Shown here one piece after another: positions 53,960-62,543 of a stretch of 64,000 nucleotides of DNA. How positions within the stretch are numbered: the first letter of the stretch is position 1; every line of letters starts with the position of its first letter. The notes beneath the pieces are model-generated. The model made no database searches and was not told where the DNA came from. It saw only the letters and a list, made by a program, of their open reading frames with translations. A program made the position numbers and the translations under genes. Location: positions 6,138,001-6,202,000 of the forward strand of contig NZ_CP011125.1 in the NCBI RefSeq assembly GCF_000737325.1. Direction: 5' to 3'. This DNA comes from Sandaracinus amylolyticus (GTDB lineage: Bacteria; Myxococcota_A; Polyangia; Polyangiales; Sandaracinaceae).

Positions 53960-55500
53960 TCGGGCTTCGCCTGCTCGAACATCTTGTCGATCAGCGCGCG
54001 GTCGGCCTGGATCGAGGTGCGCTGCATGTAGAACCGCAGCCCGCGCTCGCCGCCGAGCTCCTCGCCGCCGCCCGCGCGACCGGGGCCGCCGTGCACGCAC
54101 GACGGCAGCACCATGCCCGGCGCGATCGACTGATCCGCGACCTTGCTCGACGCGATCACGACGCGGCCGTGCCACGGCGCGATGCCGAGCACGAGCTCGC
54201 GCAGCAGCGCGCGATCGTCGCCGTACACGCTCGCGACGAGACCACCCTCGCCCATCGCGACGAGCTTCACGCACTCGGCGATCTCCGCGTAGGGCATCAG
54301 GGTCGCGCAAGGGCCGAACACCTCGTGCGCGTGCACCGCGGTCGCGCTCGCGGGCGCATCCGCGCGCAGGAGCGTCGGCGCGACGAAGTAGCCCTTCGGC
54401 TCGCTCACCTCGCGCGTGTGCACCACGCGCGCGCCCGACGCGACGAGCTTCGCGACGCCGCTGCGGAAGTCCTCGTGCTGCTGCTTCGTCGCGAGCGGGC
54501 CCATGCGCACTTCATCGCGCGCGGGGTCGCCGATCTTGATCGCGCCGAGCTGCTCGGCGAGGTCCTCCTGCACGCGATCGATCACCGCGGCGGGCACGAA
54601 GATCCGGCGCGTCGCGGTGCACTTCTGCCCCGTCTTCTGCGTCATCTCGCGCACGACGTCGCGCAGGAACGTCGCGTACACGTCGCTGCCGGGCTCGATG
54701 TCGGGCCCGAGCACCGCGCTGTTCAGGCTGTCGGCCTCGACGTTCACGCGAACCGAGCGCTCCACCGGGCCCTTGCCGCCGCGCAGCTTCGCACCGGTGT
54801 CCGCGGAGCCGGTGAACGCGAGCACGTCCTGCGGGCCGAGCTTGTCGAGCAGATCACCGGTGCTGCCCGCGACGAATTGGAACGCGCCGGGCGGGAGCAC
54901 GTTCGCGTCGACGATCGCCTCGGCGACGCGCATCGCGAGCAGCGCGGTCGAGGTCGCGGGCTTGCTGATCACCGGCACGCCCGCGAGCAGCGCGACGGCG
55001 AGCTTCTCGCCGAGGCCCCACGCCGGGAAATTGAACGCGTTGACGTGCACCGCGACGCCCTCGCGCGGCGTCCACACGTGCGCGCCGAAGAAGCGCGCGC
55101 TCTTCGTGAGCTGCTCGGCGGGCTCGAGGATCGTCGTGGTCTCGCCGAGCTTCTTGCCGAGCCCCGCGTAGTACGCGAGCGTGCCGATCGCGCCGTCGAC
55201 GTCGAACTTCGCATCGGAGCGCGTCGTGCCGCAGCTCGCGATCGACTCGTCGAGCAGCGCGTCGCGGCGCGCGTGCAGCGCCTTGGAGATCGCGTCGAGC
55301 CACGCGCCACGCTGGGCGAAGGTCGCAGCGCGGAGCGCGGGGCCGCCCTTGGTGCGCGCGAACTCGAGCGCGGCGCCGAGATCGAGGCCCTGCGTGCTCG
55401 CCTCCGCGATCGGCTCCTCGGTCGTGGGGTTCACGAGCGTGGTGGCGCGCCCGGTGCCCGCGACCCACTCGCCGCGCAGATAGCTCTTCAGCGTGATCAT
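53956..55500 (-). CDS. PaaZ/BoxD-like aldehyde dehydrogenase
   Basis: 514 residues, ATG 55500. ALDH fold with the PaaZ-domain N-terminus (LKSYLRGEWVAGTGRATTLV). Asn in VHVNAFNFPAWGLGEKLA, catalytic Glu region VNVEADSLNSAVLG, catalytic Cys in TQKTGQKCTATRR. It corresponds to the aldehyde-oxidising part of PaaZ (phenylacetate pathway) or to BoxD (3,4-dehydroadipyl-CoA semialdehyde dehydrogenase of benzoate degradation). It lacks the PaaZ hydratase domain. No paa or box genes are next to it, so the substrate is undecided. Confidence 0.85.
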   Translation of the reverse strand: MITLKSYLRGEWVAGTGRATTLVNPTTEEPIAEASTQGLDLGAALEFARTKGGPALRAATFAQRGAWLDAISKALHARRDALLDESIASCGTTRSDAKFDVDGAIGTLAYYAGLGKKLGETTTILEPAEQLTKSARFFGAHVWTPREGVAVHVNAFNFPAWGLGEKLAVALLAGVPVISKPATSTALLAMRVAEAIVDANVLPPGAFQFVAGSTGDLLDKLGPQDVLAFTGSADTGAKLRGGKGPVERSVRVNVEADSLNSAVLGPDIEPGSDVYATFLRDVVREMTQKTGQKCTATRRIFVPAAVIDRVQEDLAEQLGAIKIGDPARDEVRMGPLATKQQHEDFRSGVAKLVASGARVVHTREVSEPKGYFVAPTLLRADAPASATAVHAHEVFGPCATLMPYAEIAECVKLVAMGEGGLVASVYGDDRALLRELVLGIAPWHGRVVIASSKVADQSIAPGMVLPSCVHGGPGRAGGGEELGGERGLRFYMQRTSIQADRALIDKMFEQAKPE

Positions 55501-55598
55501 CTCGTCCTCCGCCGCTCGATGAGGGCCGTGGAGCCTGCCGCCCGCGATGGAGCGACGGCCATGCAAAAACTCACGCGCGAAGCGCGTAGAATGCCGCG

Positions 55599-56288
55599 AT
55601 GCGCCCGCTGCTGAACGTCGACGCCGGTGAGATGGAGAGCGAGCCCGAGGCGCTCTGGGCGATCGCGCACGCGCTGAACGTCGCATGTGGCGGCCACGCG
55701 GGCGACGCGCGCTCGATGGAGCGCGTGCTGCGCGCGTGTCGCGAGCACCACGTGCGTGCGGGCGCGCATCCGTCGTACCCCGACCGCGAGGGCTTCGGGC
55801 GTCGTCGCATCGCGCTCGCGACCGAGGCGCTCGAGACCTCGATCGCAGCGCAGTGCCGCGCGCTGCGTGTCGTCGCGGAGCGCGTCGGGATCGCGATCGA
55901 GCACGCGAAGCTGCACGGCGCGCTGTATCACGATGCAGCGAAGGATCCGTCGATCGCCGCGGCGTGCGTGCGTGCGATCCGCGCCGAGCTCGGGCCGGTG
56001 GCGATCCTCGGGCCGGGCGACAGCGCCCTCGAGCACGCGGCGCGCGGGGCTGGGGGCAGCTACGAGCGCGAGGGGTTCGCCGATCGCGGCATGCGCGCGG
56101 ATGGATCGCTGATCCCGCGCGGACAGCCGGGCGCGCTGATCGAAGATCCCGTGCGCGCCGCGGGCCAGGCACGCGCGCTCGCGACGTCCGGTGACGTCGA
56201 CACGATCTGCGTGCACGGCGACACCCCGGGCGCGCTCGCGATCGCACGCGCGGTGCGCGAGACGCTCGACGCGCTCGGGACGTCGTGA
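55599..56288 (+). CDS. pxpA: 5-oxoprolinase subunit A (LamB/YcsF family)
   Basis: 229 residues. LLNVDAGE near the start replaces the more usual DLNCDLGE. ALNVACGGHAGDARSMERVL, VRAGAHPSYPDREGFGRR and HAKLHGALYHDAAKDPSIA are conserved PxpA blocks. ICVHGDTPGALAIARAVRE closes the family pattern. With PxpB and PxpC it cleaves the damaged metabolite 5-oxoproline to glutamate using ATP. The stop overlaps pxpB by GTGA. Confidence 0.92.
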   Translation: MRPLLNVDAGEMESEPEALWAIAHALNVACGGHAGDARSMERVLRACREHHVRAGAHPSYPDREGFGRRRIALATEALETSIAAQCRALRVVAERVGIAIEHAKLHGALYHDAAKDPSIAAACVRAIRAELGPVAILGPGDSALEHAARGAGGSYEREGFADRGMRADGSLIPRGQPGALIEDPVRAAGQARALATSGDVDTICVHGDTPGALAIARAVRETLDALGTS

Positions 56289-56872
56289 GGATCGAGCCGC
56301 TCGGCGAGCGCGCCGTGCGCATCGAGGTGCCCGCGGCGCTCGATCGACGGGCGATGCTCGACGCGCTCGTCTCGATGCCCGGCGTGCTCGACGCGCACGC
56401 GAGCGAGTCTCACGTGTGCGTGCTCTTCGAGGGTGCGCCGCCGGAGCTCGACGATCTCGCATCGCGGATCGCGCACGTCGCGCCTCGCACGACGCGCGAG
56501 CACGTGATCGACGTGATCTACGACGGCGAGGATCTCGAAGAGATCGCGTCGCTCGCGCGGCTCGATCGCGACGAGGTGATCGAGCGCCATGCGCGCGTCG
56601 TGTACGAGGTGAGCTTCGTCGGGTTCCTGCCCGGCTTCGCGTACCTGCGCGGGCTCGATCCGGCGCTCGCGGCGATCCCGCGGCGCGACTCGCCGCGGCC
56701 GCGCGTGCCCGCTGGCGCGCTCGCGCTCGCAGGCGGGTTCACCGGCGTCTATCCGTGGAGCTCACCGGGAGGATGGCGCCTCGTCGGGCGCGCGCCGTGC
56801 TTCGCGCCGCTCGACGGCGATCACGTTCGCCTCGCGATCGGCGATCGCGTCCGCTTCGAGCGCGTCGGATGA
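56285..56872 (+). CDS. pxpB: 5-oxoprolinase subunit B (carboxyltransferase domain 1)
   Basis: 195 residues, GTG start inside the pxpA stop. Hallmarks: VVYEVSFVGFLPGFAYLRGL, PRRDSPRPRVPAGALALAGG, TGVYPWSSPGGWRLVGR. Belongs to the KipI/AHS1 family and forms a complex with PxpC. Overlaps pxpC by ATGA. Confidence 0.92.
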   Translation: MRIEPLGERAVRIEVPAALDRRAMLDALVSMPGVLDAHASESHVCVLFEGAPPELDDLASRIAHVAPRTTREHVIDVIYDGEDLEEIASLARLDRDEVIERHARVVYEVSFVGFLPGFAYLRGLDPALAAIPRRDSPRPRVPAGALALAGGFTGVYPWSSPGGWRLVGRAPCFAPLDGDHVRLAIGDRVRFERVG

Positions 56873-57720
56873 TCGAGATCGAGCGCGTGGTGGGCCTCGC
56901 GTTCGTGCAGGACGGAGGACGCCCGGGCCGGCTGCGCGAAGGTGTGCCGCGCGGCGGCGCGCTGATCGCGAGCGCGCTCTCCGCTGCGAACCGCGCGCTC
57001 GGCAATCCCGGCGACGCCGCGGGCATCGAGCGCTACGGGGCGATGACGCTCGTGGCGCGCGGCGACGTGATGCTCGCGGACGACGACGCGCGCGTGTGGA
57101 CGCTGCGTGACGGGGAGCGCGTCGAGCTCGCGTGGGACGGCGCGCGCCGCGCGCGCTTCGTCGCGCTGCGTGGCGGGATCGACGTGCCGCGCGTGCTCGG
57201 AGGTCGAGGGACGCTCGTCGCCGCGCGCATCGGCGGTCTCGAAGGTCGTTCACTGCGGCGCGGCGACGTGCTGCGCGCGGAAAGCGAGCCGATGACGAAC
57301 GTGCGCGCGCGTCCCTGGCTCGCGCACGAAGGTCCGATCCGGATCGTCGCGGGGCCCGATCTCGCCGCGTACGCGCCGCGCGCGATCGACGTCCTCACGT
57401 CGCGCGCGTGGCGGCTCTCGACGCGCAGCGATCGCACCGGCACGAGGCTCGAGGGCGCGACAGTCCCGTGGCGCGAAGGCGCGCCCAGCGCGCGCACCAC
57501 GCCGATGATCGCCGGCGCGATCGAGCTCCCACCGGGCGGCGAGCCCATCGTGCTCGGCGTCGATCATCCGACGACCGGCGGCTATCCCGTCGTCGCGGTG
57601 ATCGCGCGCGTGGATCTCGATCGCTTCCACGCGATCCCGCTCGGTCGCGACGTGCGCTTCGCCGCGATCACGATCGACCATGCGCGCGTGTTGCTGGGTC
57701 AGAGCGGCGGCACGACGTAG
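56869..57720 (+). CDS. pxpC: 5-oxoprolinase subunit C (carboxyltransferase domain 2)
   Basis: 283 residues (ATG 56869). FVQDGGRPGRLREGVPRGGA and ANRALGNPGDAAGIERYGAM correspond to the AHS2/KipA N-terminal block; RLSTRSDRTGTRLEGATVPW and PIVLGVDHPTTGGYPVVAVI to the C-terminal block. Completes the oxoprolinase. Its final 22 bp overlap the end of the convergent DyP-like gene. Confidence 0.92.
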   Translation: MIEIERVVGLAFVQDGGRPGRLREGVPRGGALIASALSAANRALGNPGDAAGIERYGAMTLVARGDVMLADDDARVWTLRDGERVELAWDGARRARFVALRGGIDVPRVLGGRGTLVAARIGGLEGRSLRRGDVLRAESEPMTNVRARPWLAHEGPIRIVAGPDLAAYAPRAIDVLTSRAWRLSTRSDRTGTRLEGATVPWREGAPSARTTPMIAGAIELPPGGEPIVLGVDHPTTGGYPVVAVIARVDLDRFHAIPLGRDVRFAAITIDHARVLLGQSGGTT

Positions 57721-58550
57721 AGCCCACCGCCGATCGCCTCGACGTAGTCGAGCATCGCGTCGGTGATCCCATCGCGGGCACCGAGCATCGCGTCGAGCGT
57801 CTGCTCGAAGATCTCCGGTGCGCGCGCGATCGCGACGTAGACGAGCCCCTCATCGCCCCACGCGCGATACGGGAACCCGCGACGCACCATCGCGTGCTGG
57901 TGCACACGACGCACGTGCGCGCGCTGCGGCGCGTCGGAGATCGCAACGCCCTCGGTGGTACGCCCGACCACGCGCTCGCGATCGGCCTCGCGGCGCGCGA
58001 AGAAGCGCGCGCGATGCTGGACGTAGCGCTGGTGCAGCAGGAACGTCGCGCCCTCGAGCGGGCCCTCGTGCACCAGCGCCGCGCGCACGTCGTCGTGCGT
58101 CGGCACGCGCGGCTCGCGGAACCCGAAGGGCTCGCGGCGATCGTGCGGCCAGCCTCCTTCGATCTCTTCGTCGCGATCCGCGATCGTCCCGAGCAGCGCG
58201 TCGGCGCGTCGGAGCGCCTCGATCAACCCGTCGCGCTCGTCGCTCGCGATCTGCACGAGCACGGAGCCCCGCGTCGAAGGCATCGTGCGCCCCGCGTGCG
58301 CGCGCGGCAGCACGCGCTCCGCCGGCAGCGCCTCGCGCTCGTGCGCGTCGAGGAGCGGCGGCGCGATCGCGACGAGCACGCTGCGATCGATCAACGCCGT
58401 CGCGCGCATGCGCAGGAACGCGGTGGACACGCCGTCACGCGCGCGCCACACGACGACCGCCGCGTGCGCGCCAGGACCGTGGAACAGCGCGGGCTGCGGA
58501 CGTGGATCGCGCACTCGATGGCTGTGCCCTCCGCAGCGATCGGCCGGCAA
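57699..58550 (-). CDS. DyP-type peroxidase-like protein with altered catalytic motif
   Basis: 283 residues from TTG 58550 (start uncertain). The C-terminal half fits the DyP fold: RRVHQHAMVRRGFPYRAWGD (heme-pocket region), EGLVYVAIARAPEIFEQTLD, and the closing YVEAIGGGLYVVPP. The family GxxDG motif, with its catalytic Asp, reads FGFREPRVP here, so the Asp is Glu and the Gly is Pro. It may be a weak or non-peroxidative heme protein. No signal peptide or encapsulin gene is seen nearby. Confidence 0.75.
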   Translation of the reverse strand: MPADRCGGHSHRVRDPRPQPALFHGPGAHAAVVVWRARDGVSTAFLRMRATALIDRSVLVAIAPPLLDAHEREALPAERVLPRAHAGRTMPSTRGSVLVQIASDERDGLIEALRRADALLGTIADRDEEIEGGWPHDRREPFGFREPRVPTHDDVRAALVHEGPLEGATFLLHQRYVQHRARFFARREADRERVVGRTTEGVAISDAPQRAHVRRVHQHAMVRRGFPYRAWGDEGLVYVAIARAPEIFEQTLDAMLGARDGITDAMLDYVEAIGGGLYVVPPL

Positions 58551-58583
58551 TCACCCCGCAGGGCGATACCAATCGACTACCGT

Positions 58584-58600
58584 CGTGATGTTCGATCACG
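58584..58600. promoter_or_regulatory. Dyad upstream of the signalling operon
   Basis: CGTGAT (58584-58589) and ATCACG (58595-58600) separated by GTTCG, about 30 bp before the first start codon. It could be an operator for the LuxR-type regulator encoded later in the operon; this is inference. Confidence 0.35.
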
Positions 58601-58628
58601 TCTTCTCTGAAAGCCGGAGGGAGCCCTC

Positions 58629-58964
58629 ATGTCGTACGGAGATCCCGCGAATCCAGGCTCGCCCACGAGCGGTGGACCGCAGCTCGTCAACTATCCACTC
58701 ACGCACTCGACGTTCGACTACCTGCGTCGGCTGATGTCGCTCGGCGTGATGGAGGGCCCGCTCGGGAAGATGGCGGTCGCCGAGGCGCTGCGGCCCGTCT
58801 TCGACGCGATGCACGTCGTGCTCGCGGGCGGAGAGGTGAAGATCGACGTGGTCCGACGCGGTCACCCCGACACGATGCGCGAGCTGCAGGCGCGCTACGA
58901 GCAAGCCGCCGCGGACGCGAACGCGATCAACGAGAAGAGCGGCTGGTACGTGACGATCACCTGA
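58629..58964 (+). CDS. Small protein of unknown function; candidate peptide-signal precursor
   Basis: 111 residues, ATG 58629 with GGAGGGAG. No signal peptide. Central helix-forming part (YLRRLMSLGVMEGPLGKMAV, RPVFDAMHVVLAGGEVKIDV) and a charged helix (MRELQARYEQAAADANAINE). The only Trp is residue 106, in the end sequence EKSGWYVTIT. It lies two bases before a sensor-kinase gene in an operon with an isoprenyl-transferase-like protein. ComX pheromone precursors of Bacillus also carry a lone Trp near the C-terminus, which ComQ prenylates. It is longer than ComX (about 55-75 residues), so the parallel is only suggestive. Confidence 0.75.
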   Translation: MSYGDPANPGSPTSGGPQLVNYPLTHSTFDYLRRLMSLGVMEGPLGKMAVAEALRPVFDAMHVVLAGGEVKIDVVRRGHPDTMRELQARYEQAAADANAINEKSGWYVTIT

Positions 58965-58966
58965 CC

Positions 58967-60271
58967 ATGCTCCGTCGACTCGACGACTGGTCGAAGCAGC
59001 TCGACCCCGAGCTCCTGCGCGCGGCGTTCTCGCCGGGACAGGTCGCGATCATCGCGGTGTGGGTGCTCGGCCTCGTCGCGGTCGACGCGCTCTCGCCCGG
59101 CGTGCGCGCGTTCCTCGAGCTGCGCGGCGGCGCGCTCCTCGCCGCGACGGGCCCGGTGATGCTGCTCCTGCTCGCGCTCTCGTTCGCGTGGGTGCGCGGC
59201 ACGCTCGCGCGACGCGCGGCACCGATCGCGCTGCTCGTCGGCACGTGGTGCGTCGCGTTCGTCGCGGCCGCGCTCGTCGTGTTCGCGTCGGATCGTGCGG
59301 CGCCCGTGTTCGGCGCGATGATCGTGACGACCGCGATGGTGCACGGATACCAGGCGCGCTCGACGCTGCAGCATCCGTTCGTCGCGATCGCGGACGCGCT
59401 CGCGTTCGCGATCGCCGCGACGCTCGCGACGAGCAGCACCCAGCTCGTCGTGCTCTCGATCACCGGCCCCGCGGGCGTGGTGGGCGGGATGATGCTCGGC
59501 TGGGCGACGGTGCGGAGCGAGCGGCTGCGCGCGCAGCGCGAGCACCTGAGGGAAGCGCTCGAGGCACAGCTCGCGCGCGAGCGCGCGCGTCGCGCCGACG
59601 AGGTGCGCGGCATCCTCGTCGACGCCCAGGCCCGCGCTCACGACGTCCGCAACGCACTGATGGGCGCGCTCTCCGCGCTCGAGAGCGCGGCGGCGGGATA
59701 TCGCGTGTCGGCCGACACCGAGCGCGAGCTCGATCGCGCTCGCGTCGCGCTGCGCTCGGCGATCGACATCACGCGCCCCACGCTCTCGTCGTCGCCGAGC
59801 CGCGAGCCGGTCGCGCTGGAGCCGGTGCTGCAGCGCACGCTCGAGCTCGTCGGCGGACGCTTCCGCCACGTCGATCTCGCGATCGTGCCGAACGGCCGCG
59901 AGCACGTGTCGGTGGAGGTCGACGGCGGCGCGACGTCGCTCGAGCGCATGCTCTCGAACCTCCTCGTCAACGCGTGCGAGGGCGACGGCGCGAGGAGCGC
60001 GGCGCGCGTGCGCGTGATCGTCGAGGAGATGGTCGATCCCGCGATGTCGATCGTGTGCGTCGAGGACGACGGGCCGGGCTTCGCGAAGGATCACCTCGAC
60101 GCGCCGATCACCGGGTTCCGCTCGACGAAGCCGGAGGGCACCGGGCTCGGTCTCTTCACCGTCGATCGTCTCGCGGGCGCGAGCGGCGGTTGGATCGAGC
60201 GACACAACGCACGCACCGGCGGCGCGGTCGTGCGGCTCGTGCTGCCTCGCGCGAGCGGAGCGAGCGCATGA
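58967..60271 (+). CDS. Membrane sensor histidine kinase
   Basis: 434 residues. Five or six membrane helices fill residues 25-180 with little extracytoplasmic sequence, suggesting a ligand sensed within the membrane. A coiled region (185-215) leads to the H-box His225 (QARAHDVRNALMGAL), then Asn335 in NLLVNACEG (N box), DDGPGF at 367-372 and GTGLGL at 391-396. The H-box type differs from the HisKA_3 form of Bacillus ComP. ATGA overlap with the next gene. The LuxR-type regulator three genes on is the likely partner. Confidence 0.92.
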   Translation: MLRRLDDWSKQLDPELLRAAFSPGQVAIIAVWVLGLVAVDALSPGVRAFLELRGGALLAATGPVMLLLLALSFAWVRGTLARRAAPIALLVGTWCVAFVAAALVVFASDRAAPVFGAMIVTTAMVHGYQARSTLQHPFVAIADALAFAIAATLATSSTQLVVLSITGPAGVVGGMMLGWATVRSERLRAQREHLREALEAQLARERARRADEVRGILVDAQARAHDVRNALMGALSALESAAAGYRVSADTERELDRARVALRSAIDITRPTLSSSPSREPVALEPVLQRTLELVGGRFRHVDLAIVPNGREHVSVEVDGGATSLERMLSNLLVNACEGDGARSAARVRVIVEEMVDPAMSIVCVEDDGPGFAKDHLDAPITGFRSTKPEGTGLGLFTVDRLAGASGGWIERHNARTGGAVVRLVLPRASGASA

Positions 60272-60999
60272 GCGAAGGCGCGGTGTACCGCGAGGCGCTC
60301 GCGTGGATCGTCGCGCTCGAGCTCGAGCCGGCGACGGAGCGCGATCTCGTGCGCTGCCTCGACGCGGCGCGCACCGGGCCGCTCGGGTTCGTCTACGCGG
60401 CGTGCGTCGAGTCGGGCGTGGACGCGGCGCGCGCGCGAGCGCGTGCCGCAGGGGCGTTCTTCTCGTTCGCCGCGGGCAATCTCGCCGACGATCTCGCGGA
60501 CGGAGACTGCACGTACCTCGAGCCCGCGCACCGCGTCGGGCCGTGCGCGCAGTTCGCGCTCCAGAACGCCGCGTGGTCGACGTGGTCGGGCGCGGGTGAC
60601 GTCGATCGCGAGACGCTGCGCGCGATCGGTCGCGATCTCGTGCGCGCCGCATCGCTGCAGCACGTCGAGGTGCGGACGCAGCGCTTCGATCTCGTGACGA
60701 CGCAGCGCATCGCCGAGGCGATGGGCGGCCTCCAGTACGGCGCGTACCTGCGCGCGGCGTGGTGCGGCACCGAGCTCGCGGAGCACGCCGCGGAGGTCGG
60801 CACCGCGCTCGGCACGGCGGGCTTCGTCGCCGAGGACCTCCGCAGCGACGACCCGCGCGTCACCACGCTGCCGGACGACGATCGCCGCGCGCTCGCACGA
60901 TGGGCCGACGCGCTCCTCGATCGCGCGCGCGCGATCGACCTCCCCTCGCTCGCCGGCGCGTGCGCGCCGATCACCGCGCGCTTGAGGTCCGTCTCGTGA
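60268..60999 (+). CDS. Short isoprenyl-diphosphate synthase-like / ComQ-like protein
   Basis: 243 residues, shorter than real polyprenyl synthases (about 300-350) and closer in size to ComQ. First Asp-rich motif intact: AAGNLADDLADGD, with DDxxD at 74-78. Weak second motif around 189-195 (GFVAEDLRSDDPRVTTLP), which keeps the pattern of the family's DLRDx...LP region but not a full DDxxD. GGLQYGAYLRAAWCGTELAE fits the internal helix. Probably transfers or binds an isoprenyl diphosphate. It is coupled by 4-bp overlaps to the kinase gene before it and the methyltransferase gene after it. Confidence 0.75.
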   Translation: MSEGAVYREALAWIVALELEPATERDLVRCLDAARTGPLGFVYAACVESGVDAARARARAAGAFFSFAAGNLADDLADGDCTYLEPAHRVGPCAQFALQNAAWSTWSGAGDVDRETLRAIGRDLVRAASLQHVEVRTQRFDLVTTQRIAEAMGGLQYGAYLRAAWCGTELAEHAAEVGTALGTAGFVAEDLRSDDPRVTTLPDDDRRALARWADALLDRARAIDLPSLAGACAPITARLRSVS

Positions 61000-61859
61000 G
61001 CGCCGCGGCGCGCAGCGCTCCTCCGCCTCCACCGCAGCCGACCGCTCGTCCGCGCGCGCTGCGACCCGCGCGACCGCGCGATCCCGTCGCTGCGTACTAC
61101 CGCGACAAGACCGAGAGCATCCTGCGCAAGTACGGTCCCGGCCCGCGCGTACACTTCCACACCGGGCTCGTCGACGACGACCACGACGGCGCGCACGACC
61201 TCCGCCTCGCGATGACGCGCGCGCAGGAGCGCTTGCTCGATCACGTCCGCGACACACTCGCGCTGCCCGCAGGCGCGCGGATCCTCGACGTCGGCTGCGG
61301 CCTCGGAGGCAGCGCGCTCTACTTCGCGAGCGCGGGGCACGACGTCGTCGCGATCACCAACGAGCGCTCGCACGTCGCGATCGCAGCTCGCTTCGCGCGC
61401 GAGGCCGGCGTCGCCCAACGCGTCCGGTTCGAGCACCGCGACGCTCACGCGCCGCCCGACGAGCGCTTCGATGCCGCGATCGCGATCGAGTCGTCCTGCT
61501 ACTTCGATCGCGCGCGATGGATGCGCGCGACCAGCGCATGCCTGCGCCCGGGCGGCGTGCTGTACGTCGTCGACTGCTTCGTCGGTGACGACGACGAGCG
61601 CGCGTGGTTCGACGCGCGATGGCGCACGCGCATCGGCCCCGAGCCGGAGTACGCCCGAGCGGCCTCGCGCGCCGGGCTCGATCGCGTGCACGACGACGAT
61701 CTCGCGCCGCGCGCGCTGCGCTTCTGGGATCTCAGCATCGCGTGGATCCGCACGACCACCGCGGATCACGAGGGCGTCGAGCGACACGCGCGACTTCGTG
61801 ATGCACTCGCGCGTGGAGCGATCCGCTATCGCTCGATGGCGTGGCGTCGAAAGGGATGA
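60996..61859 (+). CDS. Class I SAM-dependent methyltransferase
   Basis: 287 residues, GTG start overlapping the previous stop. SAM motif I is ARILDVGCGLGGSALYF (about 95-110), post-I VVAITNERSHVAIAARFARE, motif IV region AAIAIESSCYFDRARWM, motif VI CLRPGGVLYVVD. The N-terminus has VAAYYRDKTESILRKYGPGP RVHFH, a lead-in seen in small-molecule methyltransferases. Context suggests its substrate is an isoprenoid or the modified peptide, but this is inference; it does not resemble the geranyl diphosphate C-methyltransferase of 2-methylisoborneol synthesis. Confidence 0.85.
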   Translation: MSAAARSAPPPPPQPTARPRALRPARPRDPVAAYYRDKTESILRKYGPGPRVHFHTGLVDDDHDGAHDLRLAMTRAQERLLDHVRDTLALPAGARILDVGCGLGGSALYFASAGHDVVAITNERSHVAIAARFAREAGVAQRVRFEHRDAHAPPDERFDAAIAIESSCYFDRARWMRATSACLRPGGVLYVVDCFVGDDDERAWFDARWRTRIGPEPEYARAASRAGLDRVHDDDLAPRALRFWDLSIAWIRTTTADHEGVERHARLRDALARGAIRYRSMAWRRKG

Positions 61860-61898
61860 CGACAGCGCGCGCGCATCGTCTACTCTCGAACCGACATC

Positions 61899-62534
61899 AT
61901 GAAACGCGTCTTGGTGGTCGAGGACGATCCACACGGGGCCGAAGCCGTCGCGCGCGTCGTGCGCAGACACGCCGAGGTCGTCATACGAAGCACACGCGCG
62001 GATGCGCTCGCCGAGCTCGATGGGGTCGGCCGCGAGGGTTGGATCGCCGTGATCATCGACGTCGGGCTCGCGGACGGCTCGGGGCTCGAGCTGCTCGCGG
62101 ACATTCGCCAGCGCTGGGACGATCTTCCGGCGCTCGTCGTCACGGGCCAGGACAGCCGCGCGCTCGCGAACCGCGCGCAGGCGCTGCGCGCGGAGTTCGC
62201 GTTCAAGCCCTTCGGCCCCGACAACGTGCTGCGCTTCGTCGAGAGCGCGATCGCGCGCGATCCCGACGCGCGCGTCGCGCAGGTGATCGACGAGCTCGCG
62301 ACCGCGTGGGGGCTCACGCCGCGCGAGCGCGAGATCGTGACGCTCGTGGTCGCGGGCCACTCGCGCGACGGCGTGATGGTGATCCTCGGCGTCACCGAGA
62401 ACACGCTGAAGAGCCAGACGCGCAGCTTGCTGCACAAGGCCCGCGCGGCATCGCTCGAGGCGGTCGCGCGCGCCGTGCTCGAGCGCGCGGTGGGCCTTCC
62501 GCTCGCGCCGGGCACGGTGCCGGAACGGCGGTAG
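61899..62534 (+). CDS. Response regulator with LuxR/NarL-type HTH
   Basis: 211 residues. Receiver domain: acidic pair Asp9-Asp10 (VLVVEDDP), phospho-acceptor Asp54 (AVIIDVGLADGSG), Thr82 and Lys103 (FAFKPFGPDN). C-terminal HTH: GLTPREREIVTLVVAGHSRD, then GVMVILGVTENTLKSQTRSL, a GerE/NarL-type fold with a slightly unusual helix (GVMVILGV for the usual IAxxLxI). It sits 39 bp after the methyltransferase gene. It should be the output of the kinase upstream. Confidence 0.92.
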   Translation: MKRVLVVEDDPHGAEAVARVVRRHAEVVIRSTRADALAELDGVGREGWIAVIIDVGLADGSGLELLADIRQRWDDLPALVVTGQDSRALANRAQALRAEFAFKPFGPDNVLRFVESAIARDPDARVAQVIDELATAWGLTPREREIVTLVVAGHSRDGVMVILGVTENTLKSQTRSLLHKARAASLEAVARAVLERAVGLPLAPGTVPERR

Positions 62535-62543
62535 GATGCGCGC

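Noticed and set aside
53956-55500. Full-length PaaZ (bifunctional)
   Set aside because: Only the aldehyde dehydrogenase half is present; the hydratase domain and all other paa genes are missing.
60268-61859. Volatile terpenoid (2-methylisoborneol) cluster with GPP methyltransferase
   Set aside because: The prenyl-synthase-like protein is too short and lacks a full second Asp motif, there is no terpene cyclase, and the methyltransferase lacks the GPP methyltransferase signature.
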